Assembly (NCBI RefSeq): GCF_004337985.1
Contig: NW_021940921.1
Location: 1,195,758 to 1,259,757, forward strand
DNA length: 64,000 bases
Source of the DNA: Pyricularia pennisetigena
Lineage: Eukaryota > Ascomycota > Sordariomycetes > Magnaporthales > Pyriculariaceae
Direction of reading: 5' to 3'
Shown: one piece after another, positions 12,879 through 24,000 of the stretch
How the letters are laid out: every line of letters starts with the position of its first letter
Position numbering within the stretch: the first letter of the stretch is position 1
Position numbers and translations under genes: made by a program
Notes under the pieces: model-generated
Databases searched by the model: none
Told to the model about the DNA's origin: nothing
What the model saw: the letters and a program-made list of their open reading frames with translations, nothing else

Positions 12879-13537
12879 TGTGAGGAGGTTACGAGATAGA
12901 ATAAGCTTAATCTTGAACGCGGGGAAAGGTGGATCACGTATAAGGCTGATGGAACGTTGAAGTGGCAGATAACCGTCTGCCAGCGGGTAATAGAGATGAT
13001 ATATTATTGTTGCACAATCGATTCGTTGAATCGTTGAATCGATGAAAGTATTGAAGGTGATGAATCTAAGGCTAAGTTGTGAATTACGTGTTCGTATCCG
13101 TACGTGCAGATCTTCGATCCGGATGTCCGGAATGCGGGGTCACGTCACATGATTTGGCCTTATTCATGTGACTGACCTGCCGACCTATTGAGCCTAACGG
13201 CCCATTGAACCTAACGGCCTATTGTGCTTATGCATGCACAGAAAATCAGCGACCACAACGGGATTCGAACCCACGCACTTCTACGTATATATGATATAGA
13301 CTATGGTACGTGCATTATACCACTAAGCTAGATTAAATATGACGTATTTGTTTTGTTGTTGAAACTATGAACAAAGACGTAATATATAAAGCTTTGTGCG
13401 TATAAACGCGTATACGTTTTATTTGTTATTTATTTATTTATTCGATGCAGGGTGACTAATAACATTAGCCCGTGCTAGCCGTTATGAAATAATGCAGGGT
13501 AGCTAATATAATTAGCCCTGCGCTAGCCATGTTCACA
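12879..13537 (+). repeat. 5' LTR (659 bp) with tRNA-like blocks
   Basis: Starts TGTGAGGAGG and ends GTTCACA. It contains two GATTCGAAC / GTTCGAATCC-like B-box blocks, one near 13262 (minus-strand tRNA sense, GGGTTCGAATCCC form) with an A-box-like TAGCTTAGTGGTATAATGC at about 13330-13311. A tandem pair of ~58-bp units (TGCAGGGT...TAGCCC...GCTAGC) lies near the right end. The intact tRNA cloverleaf is absent because the 5' acceptor strand does not pair. Confidence 0.75.
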
Positions 13538-16500
13538 CGGAGCAGGCGAAAAATTACCGTTATGGGAAAATTTATCTCAAATACACAAATTGGTATCATA
13601 ACCTTGCACGTAATACCAACCCGGACACCATTTCTTCTATATACTAGGGATATAAATAAATTTAATATATACCTAAATAACACCAGCAACGAGCTTATAA
13701 AGGTCGATAATACGAAAATACCAGTTTTACGGAAATGGGGGCACCCATGGTTTTTCCTACCAGGATTAAAACCAGGCGGACCGGAAACGTACTTTACGAG
13801 AACAGAAAGCACGCTAATAACGTTTTTAACCGAAAAAAAACTGAAAATGATTTACCGAGAATTCAGTTACCTTTTAATAAAACGTTTATAAAAAACGTTG
13901 CAAAAGGCAGGCCACGAGGTTGACCGAGATGCATTAAAGCTAATAAACCCTTTTTATTACCATTATCAAATTAAGGGAGACGTATTATAACGCTTTGAAC
14001 TTACTTTAAAGGACGGTATAAACTTTAATTACGAAATCGTGGTTAATGTGATTTATTTAGAATTGAAACTAATCCTGCACGTAATCGACGCGAACACGGT
14101 ATTCCAGGTTACACGTTTTTCAAACGGTATAATAGCGAAAAGAACATGGGAAACACTGGAAAAATGCTATATCAATACGTATTTAAGACCTCCCGATATT
14201 ATTACAACAATTTGAACACAAATCTTACCGCGGCCAGATTTAAAGCAAAAATACAAGTTTTTGCTATAGTATGTAACCAAATACCAATCGAAATATATTG
14301 GTTATTGGGAAAGGTCCAACGTTACTATAAATCGTTAGGAAAAACGTATGAAATAATAAAAACAAATACAAGGAAATAATACCGCAAAACGTATTGCAAG
14401 CAGCGGTAAAGACCGTAAACGATATTGTGAACCCGAACGACCTAATACCTACCCTATTGGTATTCGGGGCAATATTACGTATTACCAACGATTCAACGCT
14501 TTGAAAAGACCAAATATAACGCGCCGAAACCGTTAATAAAACTATGAAAGAATGTAGGAAAGAAATGGCGCAAAAAAGGTAAAAAGAGCGATATAAACAA
14601 AAAATGGTCCGAACGACGAATCGAAAATACCAATATCACTAGAACTGGGTTCAAAAGCTGTTATGAACAGGCCTTATAAAGGCCCTGCGACGGCACGTTA
14701 AGTGCAGTCGGCTGCATTTTTCATGCGCGCAGCCCATTGAACAGCGGCATAATTAACAAAAGCTTTAATATATAAGAAAAAACACAAATGGACCGGACCT
14801 TTTGAAATATTGAATATATTAAGTTCGATAATAATCGTTGATAGAATGAATAGCCTTTCCGTATTTGGAAACACGCATATAAAACCATATCACCGCTTAA
14901 TAAAATAAAAAAAATAATAACGGAACCATATCAACGGAACCAAAATTCCGATACCCAAAACCCGAACAGCTCAAACGCAAGGGAAGATTTTAAGGATCGG
15001 GGAATCGAGAATTAGAAACTCGAAACGAGCTTATAAGAGCGAAAAACGCAAAACCCGAAATTATAATGCAAATACCACCCCTGAATATAACATTAGAGGA
15101 CGACGAAACACAAAAACGGCACTTTCAATTAAAAAACCACGCAAAAACGAAATTTAAACCACTGTAAAAAACAGTACATAAAACGGCGAATACCTAATAT
15201 CTAATAGAAAAGAAGCAACGAACCCACGAATTTGCCGTTAGATATAAACAAAAAACCGAATTAAAGCTCCCGGGAAGCCGTTCGAAAAGTCCATTTAGCA
15301 GAAGGTAAACACCTTATTCGCTGCAGGAGTTTTGTAACCGGTAAATAAAAGGTAATTTAATAGTTAAAGGATTCTCGGATCGCGATTCGTCACCAAAATT
15401 AAAAAATTACCGGAACGTCCTTATAAGTAATCACGTTCTATTAGACAGGATTATAGCGATTTCGAAAGAAAACCTGTTTATGCAATTAGTTATGATAATA
15501 CGGTGCAACCAAAAGCTTATATTAGCTTTTATACCGGTTATAAAACAATTCGGATGCGATTTAATATTTCAAAATATTAACTAAACGTATATATAAAATT
15601 TTACAACACGATAAAAGGACGTTTTCGTACGTATTCCGAAGAAGATCGACCATCCATATCCCGCTAATACGGTGTTTAAATTTATTAAACCTTTCTGCGG
15701 ACTCACAAAAGCAACTTTGTATTAAATCATTATATACCATCGTTATTATAAAAAACGTCTAAACTGCATTCTATCAATTACGATCCGTATTTACTCCTTT
15801 CCAAACAAAACGACAATTTTGGTGTTATGGAAACACAGATAAATAATACGTCAAATTTGGGAAATAAGAACTTCATTCGAAAAAAGCAAAAAGAATTCGA
15901 AAGAGCGAGTTTTTGGGCTAAACCACGGGCGATTATACAGCCAAAGGACGAACAAAGCTTTAACGGCTGTTTAATTAAAATTTATAACAAAGGTTTGGAT
16001 ACGCGCCAAAAAGGACAATTCGACAGGTTGCAACCTGTAACGACGAACCAACCAGGGGTAAAATATAAGTATATCGTTTGACGAGCCAGAGGAGCGTACG
16101 TTATATCGATCTATTAACCGAAAATTGCATTCGATTATACCGGAACCGCGCAAATAATAAAACCCGATAAGGAAAATTATAATTTAATAAATAAACGGAT
16201 CGAGTGGTATCGCCAAAACGCAGAAAAAAGGCTTTCCTATGTCCAAATCGACTTTAAAACAGCGAAATTATACGTATTTATCAACGGGTCCTTAATCAAT
16301 AATATGGATTTTAATTCCCAAATCGGATACGTAATACTTTACGGGAACGAATACTCCGTAAATTAGGAAACCTTTCTTTAGCTAACCCGTCATATTATGC
16401 AATGGTGATCGACCAAATGACACAAAATTATGAAAAGCGTGTTGGTAAGTGAGATTTATAATATAATTAGCGGATTTAATATTGGATTTGTATTAAAAAC

Positions 16501-16787
16501 CATTATCGGAATTATCCTGGAAAAGTTAGATTTGCCTCCTTCACCTATAGTAATATGCACGGATAACCTATCGCTATACCAGTATCTCATACAATTGGAG
16601 ATAAACACGGAAGAATGACTTATAATTAATTTTTTGAATTTAAAATAGTTATATAAAATTGTAAAACTGGAAAAATTAAATGGATTTTAGGAAAAGCCAA
16701 TCCGGTAAAGTCTATAACGGAAAAAGCACCCAATAGGGTTGTAACCGAGTTTATTGTTACCAATTCGACGGTAATACGTATTAAAAA
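13538..16787 (+). pseudogene. Degraded Copia-type integrase-RT-RNase H polyprotein
   Basis: 13529-13891 is an open stretch ending near an IPVLRKWGHPWF block, which precedes integrase in a fungal Copia-type family. About 13890-14640 reads the integrase core (LHVIDANTVFQ, RPPDIITT, then KVQRYYKSL and TVNDIVNP-like blocks). 15827-16081 reads an RT-to-RNase H connection (NKNFIRKKQKEFERASF, QSFNGC). 16430-16618 is the RNase H core (SVLVSEIYNIISGFNIGFVL, VICTDNLSLYQYL). The pieces are in different frames and are separated by RIP-type stops. Confidence 0.7.
14659..14758 (+). mobile_element. 100-bp mini-element with LTR-like ends, copy B
   Basis: It begins TGTTATGAACAGGCC and ends GCATAATTAACA, and is flanked by a perfect 5-bp duplication AAAGC (14654-14658 and 14759-14763). 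It is the reverse complement of the 6994-7093 insertion with a few RIP-type differences and has exactly the same length. Confidence 0.8.
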
Positions 16788-17446
16788 TAAGAGGAGGTTA
16801 CGACATAAAATAAGCTTAATTTTGAACGCGGGGAAAAGTGGATTACGTATAGGGCTAATGGGACGTTGAAATTGCAGATAACCGTCTGCTAGCGGGTAAT
16901 AGAGGTAATATATTGTTGTTGCACAATCGATTGGTTGAATCGTTAAATCGATAAGGTTGTGAAGGTAAAAAATCTAAGGCTAAATTGTAAGTTACGTGTT
17001 CGAATCCGTAGGTGCAGATCTTCGATCCGGATGTCCGGAATGCGGGGTCACGTCACATGATTTGGCCTTATTCATGTGACTGACCTGCCGAACTATTGAG
17101 CCTAACGGCCCATTGAGCCTAACGGCCTATTGTGCTTATGCATGCACAGAAAATCAGCGACCACAACGGGATTCGAACCCACGCACTTCAATAAGGTATA
17201 TATGATATAGATTATGGTACGTGCATTATACCATTAAGCTAGATTAAATATAACGTATTTGTTTTATTGTTAACCCTATGAACAGAGACGTGATATATAA
17301 AGCTTTGTATATAAACGCGTATACGTTTTATTTGTTATTTATTTATTTATTCGATGCAGGGTGACCAACAGAATTAGCCCGTGCTAGCAGTTATAGGATA
17401 ATGCAGGGTAGCTAGTATAATTAACCCAGCGCTAGCTACGTTCACA
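16788..17446 (+). repeat. 3' LTR (659 bp) of the Copia-type element
   Basis: Partner of the LTR at 12879, of the same length. Its terminal TGTG has decayed to TAAG and its end TTCACA is kept. It contains the same two tRNA-like B-box blocks and the paired ~58-bp units. Confidence 0.75.
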
Positions 17447-18282
17447 AAAAAGAAAGGTTAAAATGGTATAATATTCACAAAAAAAGGCGAAAAAGTTAAA
17501 GGACGAATTAAATTAATTGGGAGCGGCGAAACGGTATAATGCGTCGTTAACGTCTATAAAACCGCGCCGCGCAATAAAACGCATCGTTAAAAAACACCAA
17601 AAAACACCGCAACGCCTTTACCGAAGGCAAAAAAAACAAAAACAGCGTTATAAAACCTTAACGCTATGCATTGGGTTAACCGTCCTTGTTATCACTTTCC
17701 TCCTTATCCTCCTCCTTAATCAAAGCATTCAATTCGGCTGATATAGCCCCTTTAACGCACAAAACGTCGAATTGGCGAATTGCAGCATTATGGCCAATAA
17801 AACGGCGTTCCTCCGACGACAAATATTTAAAATCGTCGTTCGCGGTAAAACTGCTTTTATAAAAAACGATTATTAATATATTTTTAATACTTGTACGCCA
17901 CCGATCGAAATCCTGGAAAACGTTTATTAATGGACTAAAACATATAAGTAACGTTTAAATAAATTTACGGTAATAATCCCGATAGAAACTTTAACGGGAA
18001 ACGATTCGGCCTGCCGCTTTTTGGGAATAATAATAGTAACTAAAAAACCAAATTCTTTTGGCTCGTTTTTAAATACCGCACTGGCTTTTTGCAGATTGTG
18101 GGTACGCAAAAACAGCATGGCAAGTTTAAAAACGCTGGTAAAATGAAACAAATTGTATTAAAATGGCCAAATTATAAAAAGCTCCAAATTGCCAAATTTA
18201 CATTAATTTGCAGGAATAACCCTGTTTATATTTGGTATAACGGCCAAACGGCGGAATAATATCGTAATATACACCAAAAGCC
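17447..18282 (-). other. Unassigned RIP-degraded stretch with a minus-strand coding relic
   Basis: On the minus strand, about 17690-17930 reads about 85 codons with few stops, including SSEERRFIGHNAAIRQFDV and a terminal acidic ELNALIKEEDKEESDNKDG. 17927-18151 is another open frame. This looks like the C-terminal part of an old coding sequence, perhaps of a transposable element, but the family was not recognised. Confidence 0.3.
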
Positions 18283-18284
18283 TA

Positions 18285-20136
18285 GTCTCAGTGCTCAGAC
18301 TAAACCCCCCTGCTCCGCAGTGGGGACCGAGCGCTCCATGTACCTTTCAGCCACATGGCTTTTCGACCAATTACATTGGCCGAAAAGATCGCGCTCGTTC
18401 TAGTCTGAGGACATCTTGTCGCATTTCGCCGTTCATGGCGGTACCACCTACGATAATTTGTCGCATTTCGCCGTTTATAACGGTATTATTAATAATATAC
18501 CTAATATTGCGATATCGCTGATAATTATTTTATTTAAATCAGGTTAATCTGTAGTATTTTACCGTTTATAGCGGGTATATATAATATATTCGCATTATAA
18601 TAGCAAAAGGAAATGGTGTAACTATAATAAATAATTAAATATTTCAATAAGAAAATAAATATAAACTATAAAAATATATAGTAATTTGCGTTGAATTGAT
18701 TGGAATTTGTTGATTATTTGAAGGCCGGCCGCGTTTTAATAGCTACTGTATATGGAAAGATATTAAAATATTAAATAAAATCTGTAATTTTTCATTATAC
18801 TTAATTGTTATTTTAAATAATGGTATATAATAGTAATTTCAATTGAATTACAGTTTGTAAAGCCTAGTAAACCTAATACTGCAAAGTGCATGCAATTATC
18901 GATTAAAATAAAAGTTTTGTTAATATTTTTATATAAATTAACAATTTGTTAAAAAATTAAATAATTGACGCAAATATTAGTAAAATGAAAATATTTTTGA
19001 TTGATACATTCTCTTATAAGTCTGTTAATAAATTTTAAATAAGTTTTTTTTTATGAATTTTATTCAATTAAATAAAACAAAAAATATAAGAATAATACAA
19101 ATCTAGCATTTTTTATTATAAAAAGATAAAAAGGGCCGGTATTGTAAATTGGGTTTTACGTTAACGTTTATTAATATATATAATCCACTTTCACAAATTT
19201 TGGTTTTATTAATGTCAAAATTGGTAAAAATGTAAAAGCATTTCGATTGCAAAATATATATAAAATTGGATACACCTTACCTATCCGCATAGTTAACGGC
19301 TTATACAATCAAATATACGTACCAAAATGAAATATTATATTAAATAAATATATGCCACCCCTCACGTGTAAAAACCACAGAATTTGGCTGCAAAACAAAA
19401 ATAATATAAAATTAATTAAATAAAGCAAAGAAATTTATAAAATTTACATTTAGCATTTTCTTTTATTAAACACTTTTTAAAGCCGATATTATAGGCAGGA
19501 TTGGACTTGGACGTTTATTTATATACGTAATCGGACTTTTGAAGTTTTGGTTTTATTATCGTTAAAATTGGTAAAAATATAAACGAGTTTCGATTGTAAA
19601 TTATATACAAAAAAGTATATACTTTGTCTATCCGCCTATTTAACTGCTTATGTAATTTAATATATGCACCAAAATTTAGTATAACGATATATAAACATAT
19701 ACGACCTTCCACGTGCAAAAATTATAAAATTTGGTCAAAAATTAAAAATAATATCAAAAGAAATCGAAAATCGAAAAAAAAATCGAAAAAACAGTACCGC
19801 CATAAACGGATTAAGGGCAGGTGGTATCGAATTCGGCCATTATAGCAAATAATAAAATAAATCGAATTGCTGCTAATAGCGGTATTAAACGCTATTTTCA
19901 ACGATAATTCATTTTTTCAATATTAAGCGTGGTTGTGGAATAATAAAGGAGTTTCGGTTAAAAAAAGGCCAAAAATACCGCCATGAACGGCGAAAATCGA
20001 CAAGTTGTCCTCAGACCTGAACCAGAGCGTTCTTTGGATGGACCCACAGGTACATTGCAAAGCCGCAATTGAGCCACGAAGTGGAGCGAAGTGGATCAAT
20101 TGTGGAGCTCTGGGCTTCAGGGATGAGCCCTGAGAC
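18285..20136 (-). repeat. Hairpin-ended TA-flanked element, copy 3 (complete, 1852 bp)
   Basis: This is the best-preserved copy: TA (18283-84), then GTCTCAGTGCTCAGAC on the left; GAGCCCTGAGAC on the right, then TA (20137-38). The two ends share only about 14 bp as an inverted repeat, AGTCTCAG(G/T)GCTCA. Inside each end are longer, different GC-rich hairpin blocks (18291-18440 and 19985-20130). Motifs CGCCGTT(C/T)ATGGCGG recur at 18429, 18470 and, inverted, near 19797 and 19979. The interior has the two ~345-bp modules and GCAAAGTGCATGCAATTATC at about 18884. No open frame suggests a transposase, so it is probably non-autonomous. Confidence 0.65.
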
Positions 20137-20138
20137 TA

Positions 20139-21480
20139 CCAAAAGTCTTTACTAAATCTATTTACCAGCGAAATAAAGATTAAGGCAGCCCAAATAGGAA
20201 ATAAAGCGCAAAATAAAGGAATAACGATTAACAGTTTTAATAATAACGACACAGTTGAAAACAAAAACTTATTTTTATTGGAAACGTCGGGAAAAGTAGA
20301 TATAATGGCTAAAACAAGGTTAAAATTAAACCAAATGGTAAAAAAGGCAAAGACAATAATGGATAAACAGCAGAACGGCTAGAAAGGACAATTGCCAAAA
20401 ATGATTTAAAGAAATGCTGAAAAACGGTTTTAAAAAATTACCATAATTACGTATTAAACTTCGTGGCAGGAACACGCCCTTTTATAAATAATAAGGATCG
20501 CCAAATATTTGCAGCTAACTAAAAACGACGTCGCTGCGACCAAATAATAAAGTAAATAAATAATAAAAACGCCGAACGAAATTATTTATAATTATTATCT
20601 TCAAAAAAGGTTTCGTAGTTAATAACCCCCATAATAGGAATTTAGAACGGGTTGCGGAAAGCAAACGCGCAACGAATAAACACTAAAGCCGCTTTCGGAA
20701 AATTTATCGCCAACTGCATAGCTGTTTCCGTTGTTTTCGTTTTATAAATTGTTATTGCGATTGGATTGGAGGTTATTAACCGCGTGCAAAAAAGAAAGAA
20801 TTGCCGGTATTAGAATAGAGGGAATCGCGGTCAAAATAACAATAAAGCGATAAATTACGTGCAATACCGCATAGGCCAATTGCACGTGATTTACCCGCCC
20901 AATTGCGAGTATAAGACGGAAGGACGTTCAGAAGCTCACCTCTAAATAGTTTTATAGAACACACAATCAATACATCTTTATACTCGTATAACAACGTTCT
21001 GTTGATCGATCGACATGATGAAAAGCATATTAACATTACTACTAAAATATTTCGTTTTAAGCGCCAAACAAAAAATCTAATTAAATCTTGTTTTTATCAT
21101 ATATATAGAGTTTTCCAATTTTTTATTTATGTATAAAATTTATTTCATATTTAAATATTTTATTCACTAGCAATGTGTATGCATTTTTGAATTTTTTTAG
21201 CTTCAAGATTGAATTAATTATCAATTATAACCGCTAACCAGGCAAATTAAATCGTAGAATCTATATCTCAAACCGTCTTACAGTATAATGCTTGCAATAT
21301 ACTTATAATATTTTAATTCGAATTTTAAAACATAAAAACAGGGTTTTGTCGAAGGCCTTGATATCTCGTTCAAAAAACGCCCTATATGAACAAAATCTAT
21401 ACGACAAAATAGCCGAGTTTCGGTTCTATATACCTATGAATTTTTGTTTCTATTCAATCTTTCGTTAAAATGTTATAAAA
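20139..21480. other. Unassigned AT-rich stretch
   Basis: Plus-strand 20150-20380 reads a coding-like relic (SEIKIKAAQIGNKAQNKG, then NKNLFLLETSGKVDIMAKTR). 20776-21036 is an 86-codon open frame on the minus strand with no recognisable domain. Beyond 21040 the DNA is plain AT-rich sequence in which I see no gene. Confidence 0.25.
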
Positions 21481-21488
21481 CATGAATT

Positions 21489-21661
21489 ACAAGTTCATGG
21501 TGACCACTTCAGGGCCCTGGCCACTTCAGGAACGCCCAGTCTAGATCAGCCCTGAGATTAAACCAGAGGGTTCTTTGGATTAACGCACAGGCACATTGCA
21601 AAACCGCAATTGAGCCACGCTCAATCGTGGAGCTTTGGGTTTTAAAGATGAGCCCCGAGAT
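21489..21661 (-). repeat. Isolated terminus of the TA-flanked element
   Basis: The GC-rich terminal block (TGAGATTAAACCAGAGGGTTCTTTGG through GATGAGCCCCGAGAT, then TA) occurs alone, with no element interior next to it. A further scrap resembling AGCTTTGGGCTTTAGGGATAAACCC lies at about 21890-21930. Confidence 0.5.
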
Positions 21662-21667
21662 TATTAA

Positions 21668-21893
21668 AGATTTGCAACCACGGATTCGAACACGTAACTT
21701 ACAGTTTAGCCTCAGATTCAAGTGTTTATTCGATTGAATAAATCGAGTGTGTAACAATAACAAGATATTATCTACATTACCCGGTAGCAGACGGTTATCT
21801 GCTATTTTAACGTTTTAATAGCCTTATACGCGATCCACCTTTTCCCCGCCCTTAAAATTAAGATTATTTTGTTTCGTAACCTCCTCGCAAGCT
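21668..21893 (-). repeat. Fragment of the 659-bp LTR family
   Basis: Matches the terminal third of the LTR at 27867-28510: a GGATTCGAACACGTAA block, the TTATCTGC block and the terminal CGTAACCTCCTCGCA. It is truncated on the left at the isolated terminus above. Confidence 0.6.
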
Positions 21894-22235
21894 TTGGGCT
21901 TTAGGGATAAACCCTAAAATCTGGTAATAAGGATATATTTGCGCAATTCGAATGTACTTGGTATATTTTCTATTTAAATTTACTAATACGTCATTTTTTT
22001 ACGGTTAAATAAAAAATCTAATTGCGGTCCGTGCGCCTTTTTTAGTAACTTACTTGCGGTCCGTGCACCGCAATTTATCATCCAATTGCGCCGGGCCGGA
22101 AAATCCGACCCGGATCCCCTTACCCGTACGTGCGCGCAAGTGAAGCTATTCCAATGTCCCTAATTATAGTAAATTAACGCCCCTAAAAGGAGCGTAAATA
22201 ATGTAGGGATATGGATTATCCCCGCCGTCGCCGCT
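21894..22235. other. Spacer downstream of the pseudo-metallopeptidase gene
   Basis: No gene is seen. A short direct repeat, TTGCGGTCCGTGC, occurs at about 22024 and 22053. This stretch holds the presumed 3' UTR and terminator region of the minus-strand gene ending at 22236. Confidence 0.4.
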
Positions 22236-23265
22236 TTAGCTGTGGCTGTGGCTGTGCCTGGGGCTATGGCTGTGCCTGGGGCTACGGCTGGGGCCATCGA
22301 TATTGTCCTCGATGTCGGTAACGCTGTCGGTGTCGCTGTCGCTTACGATGTCGTTGCCGGTAAAAGCATGATAGGCGAAATAGGCGAAATTTTCCCCATT
22401 CCTAAGGGCTTTCCGCTTAGGAATCCTATATTTATTGAAATAAGTTATTATTTTCGAATATTATATGGCAAAACACGTAAAAATACTTACGCTCTTATTA
22501 TTGACTCCCCATAAAGATTATGAACGGTGTCTCCCACTATTGTATTTTAATTTTGAATCAGTTATTTTGGTAATTTGTGCGGGTTAATTATATTCGGATT
22601 CGTTCTCTGTTCTAGGGGTTCACTTACTGTCCTCAAAATATGAAAGAGAACCTATAATCAATCTGGCTCGTGTATTAACATCGAGCTCTGTTGCAAAGAA
22701 AATAGGGCATAGATCAATTCTACTGTCGCCAAGACGTATAAAAGTAGGGCCATCTTGTGGACAAAGGCCTTCGCTATGTTTATTGCATTTAAAAGGCACT
22801 CCTTTTCCTGTAATATCGCATGCCTTTTTCATATTAGAATAAGCTTTTCTGAGGAATTCAACATGTTTGCGGTTGTTGGTTTTAAAATATGTTTGCCGTA
22901 AATTTGAGTTAGATGTAAGGGCGTGATAAGCCGATTCCGTAAACTGTTGACATCTACAAATTCCAGTGAATAATTGTGAAATTGATAAATATATGTTTGA
23001 ATTTATTACTATACCTTAACATAGATTCTTTGATCTTTTCATGTTGCTCATTATTGCAAGCCAATGTAATAGGAGGTCCCTGGGTTGCGGACTGCACAGA
23101 AGCTGGCGAACCAGCCTCGGATGTCTTCCCGGAAATATACCTTGTATCAGCTTCAATAATTTTCGCATTTATAATAGCGTTTGGGGAATTTGCTTTATTT
23201 TCTACCTGCAATTGAACACCAGCAAATGCGGCGCTAACAAAGTTTAATATAATAAAATAACGCAT
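22236..23265 (-). CDS. Secreted M35-like (aspzincin) pseudo-metallopeptidase, candidate effector
   Basis: Four exons on the minus strand: 23265-23015, 22953-22628, 22536-22491 and 22425-22236; the introns are 61, 91 and 65 bp, with donors GTATAG, GTAAGT and GTAAGT and acceptors TAG. All junctions keep frame, giving 813 bp and 270 residues without a stop. Residues 1-15 are a signal peptide (cleavage near AFA-GVQ). Residues 129-225 fit the aspzincin/M35 peptidase layout: paired Cys 129/140, 148/166, an IDLCPIFF strand, then a helix and YG...ALRNGENFAYFA. At the zinc helix HELSH is replaced by GSLSY (185-189), and the GTxD position reads DTVH (His198), so catalysis is unlikely. The tail (about 230-270) is Asp/Ser- then His/Ser-rich, with SPRHSH repeats encoded by an 18-bp tandem. 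M35 proteases include fungal effectors; the effector role here is inference. Confidence 0.8.
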
Positions 23266-23877
23266 AGTTAAATTGGGGAAAAAGCGTTAATTGTACAAAA
23301 AAAAAAAATAATTGTGATTTTGAAAAGGTTATACCAGGTGATTTGAAATAGATTCCCTTCTTTATCAGCAGAAAACAATGATTTTTATAAAAGAAATGGC
23401 TTTGGTTATTAACGCCTTGCTTTACACTTCTAACAATTTTTAGTAATGGCAACGGTAAAAGTTTGTTCCTTTGTACACTTATCCAACAATGCCGGCCTTG
23501 TAATATTTCTCACCCATTGTAATAATTTTGGCGAAAAAGAAATTTATGCGCATAAAACTCCGAGCGAGTAATTGAAATGACAAAAGCCCAAGCATAAAGT
23601 TATTGTATTAAAGGGCGGTTCTTTTTATCCGGCTTATAATAACTCCTGCGAATTTATTTCTAAAAATTAAAACGACCCCCAACCGCCTCCCATTTGTGAC
23701 TACGACGCCGAAAATCACAATATGAATAATAAAACCATAATATATTTGATTATGCTAACAATCAAAACGAAATGATAATATGATTATTTATAATCGGGAA
23801 ATTAGCATTTTCAGGGAATCTTTCCACGTTTGCATAAAATATTTCCGCCCATGTATAAACTCGTTATATTTAGTTTC
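23266..23877. other. Upstream region of the pseudo-metallopeptidase gene
   Basis: AT-rich and non-coding. A run of 12 A lies near 23298. The bases just before the start codon (AATTTAACT, then ATGCGTTATTT) resemble those of the broken paralogue at 56277 (GAATTTACC, then ATGCGTTATTT), so the two genes share a leader. No clear TATA box was fixed. Confidence 0.4.
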
Positions 23878-23879
23878 GA

Positions 23880-24000
23880 TGATCAAACTAGACCCCCCTG
23901 CTTCGCGTCGGGGACCGAACGCTCCACATACCTTTCATTCACTAGTCTTGAGGCTTATCCCTGAAGCCCAGAGTTCCACAATTAAACCACGAGGTACGTG
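23880..24000 (+). repeat. Chimeric pair of element termini
   Basis: Part of the B-type terminus (ACTAGACCCCCCTGCTTCGC...ACCTTTCA) is followed directly at about 23944 by an A-type terminus (TAGTCTTGAGGCTTATCCCTGA...CACAATTAAACCACG). This leaves a ~120-bp derivative with almost no interior. The following 24001-24276 shows no gene. Confidence 0.5.

Larger units (their letters stand above)
12879..17446 (+). mobile_element. Copia-type LTR retrotransposon with 659-bp LTRs, lacking gag
   Basis: Two LTRs of equal length (12879-13537 and 16788-17446) flank a 3.25-kb interior reading integrase, then reverse transcriptase, then RNase H on the plus strand, the Ty1/Copia order. The interior starts directly with the segment between protease and integrase, so gag and protease coding is missing from this copy. 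The flanking 5-mers (GACGT and AAAAA) do not match, so no target duplication is seen. A 100-bp mini-element sits in it at 14659-14758. It is RIP-mutated with many stops. Confidence 0.75.

Noticed and set aside
13253..13340. tRNA gene on the minus strand
   Set aside because: A and B boxes are recognisable but the acceptor and anticodon stems do not pair, and the block recurs inside every 659-bp LTR copy; treated as tRNA-like sequence.
9398..20136. One large composite transposon bounded by the inverted GAGCCCTGAGAC ends
   Set aside because: Both boundaries are A-type ends, but a complete 1.85-kb unit with its own B-type end explains the right one, and the intervening DNA is a patchwork of unrelated retroelements; no TA-matched host sequence continues across.
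22242..22514. 90-codon plus-strand Ala/Val/Gly frame (MAVAVPGAMAVPGATAG)
   Set aside because: Antisense of the last exon and its 18-bp tandem in the spliced minus-strand gene; it also runs through an intron.
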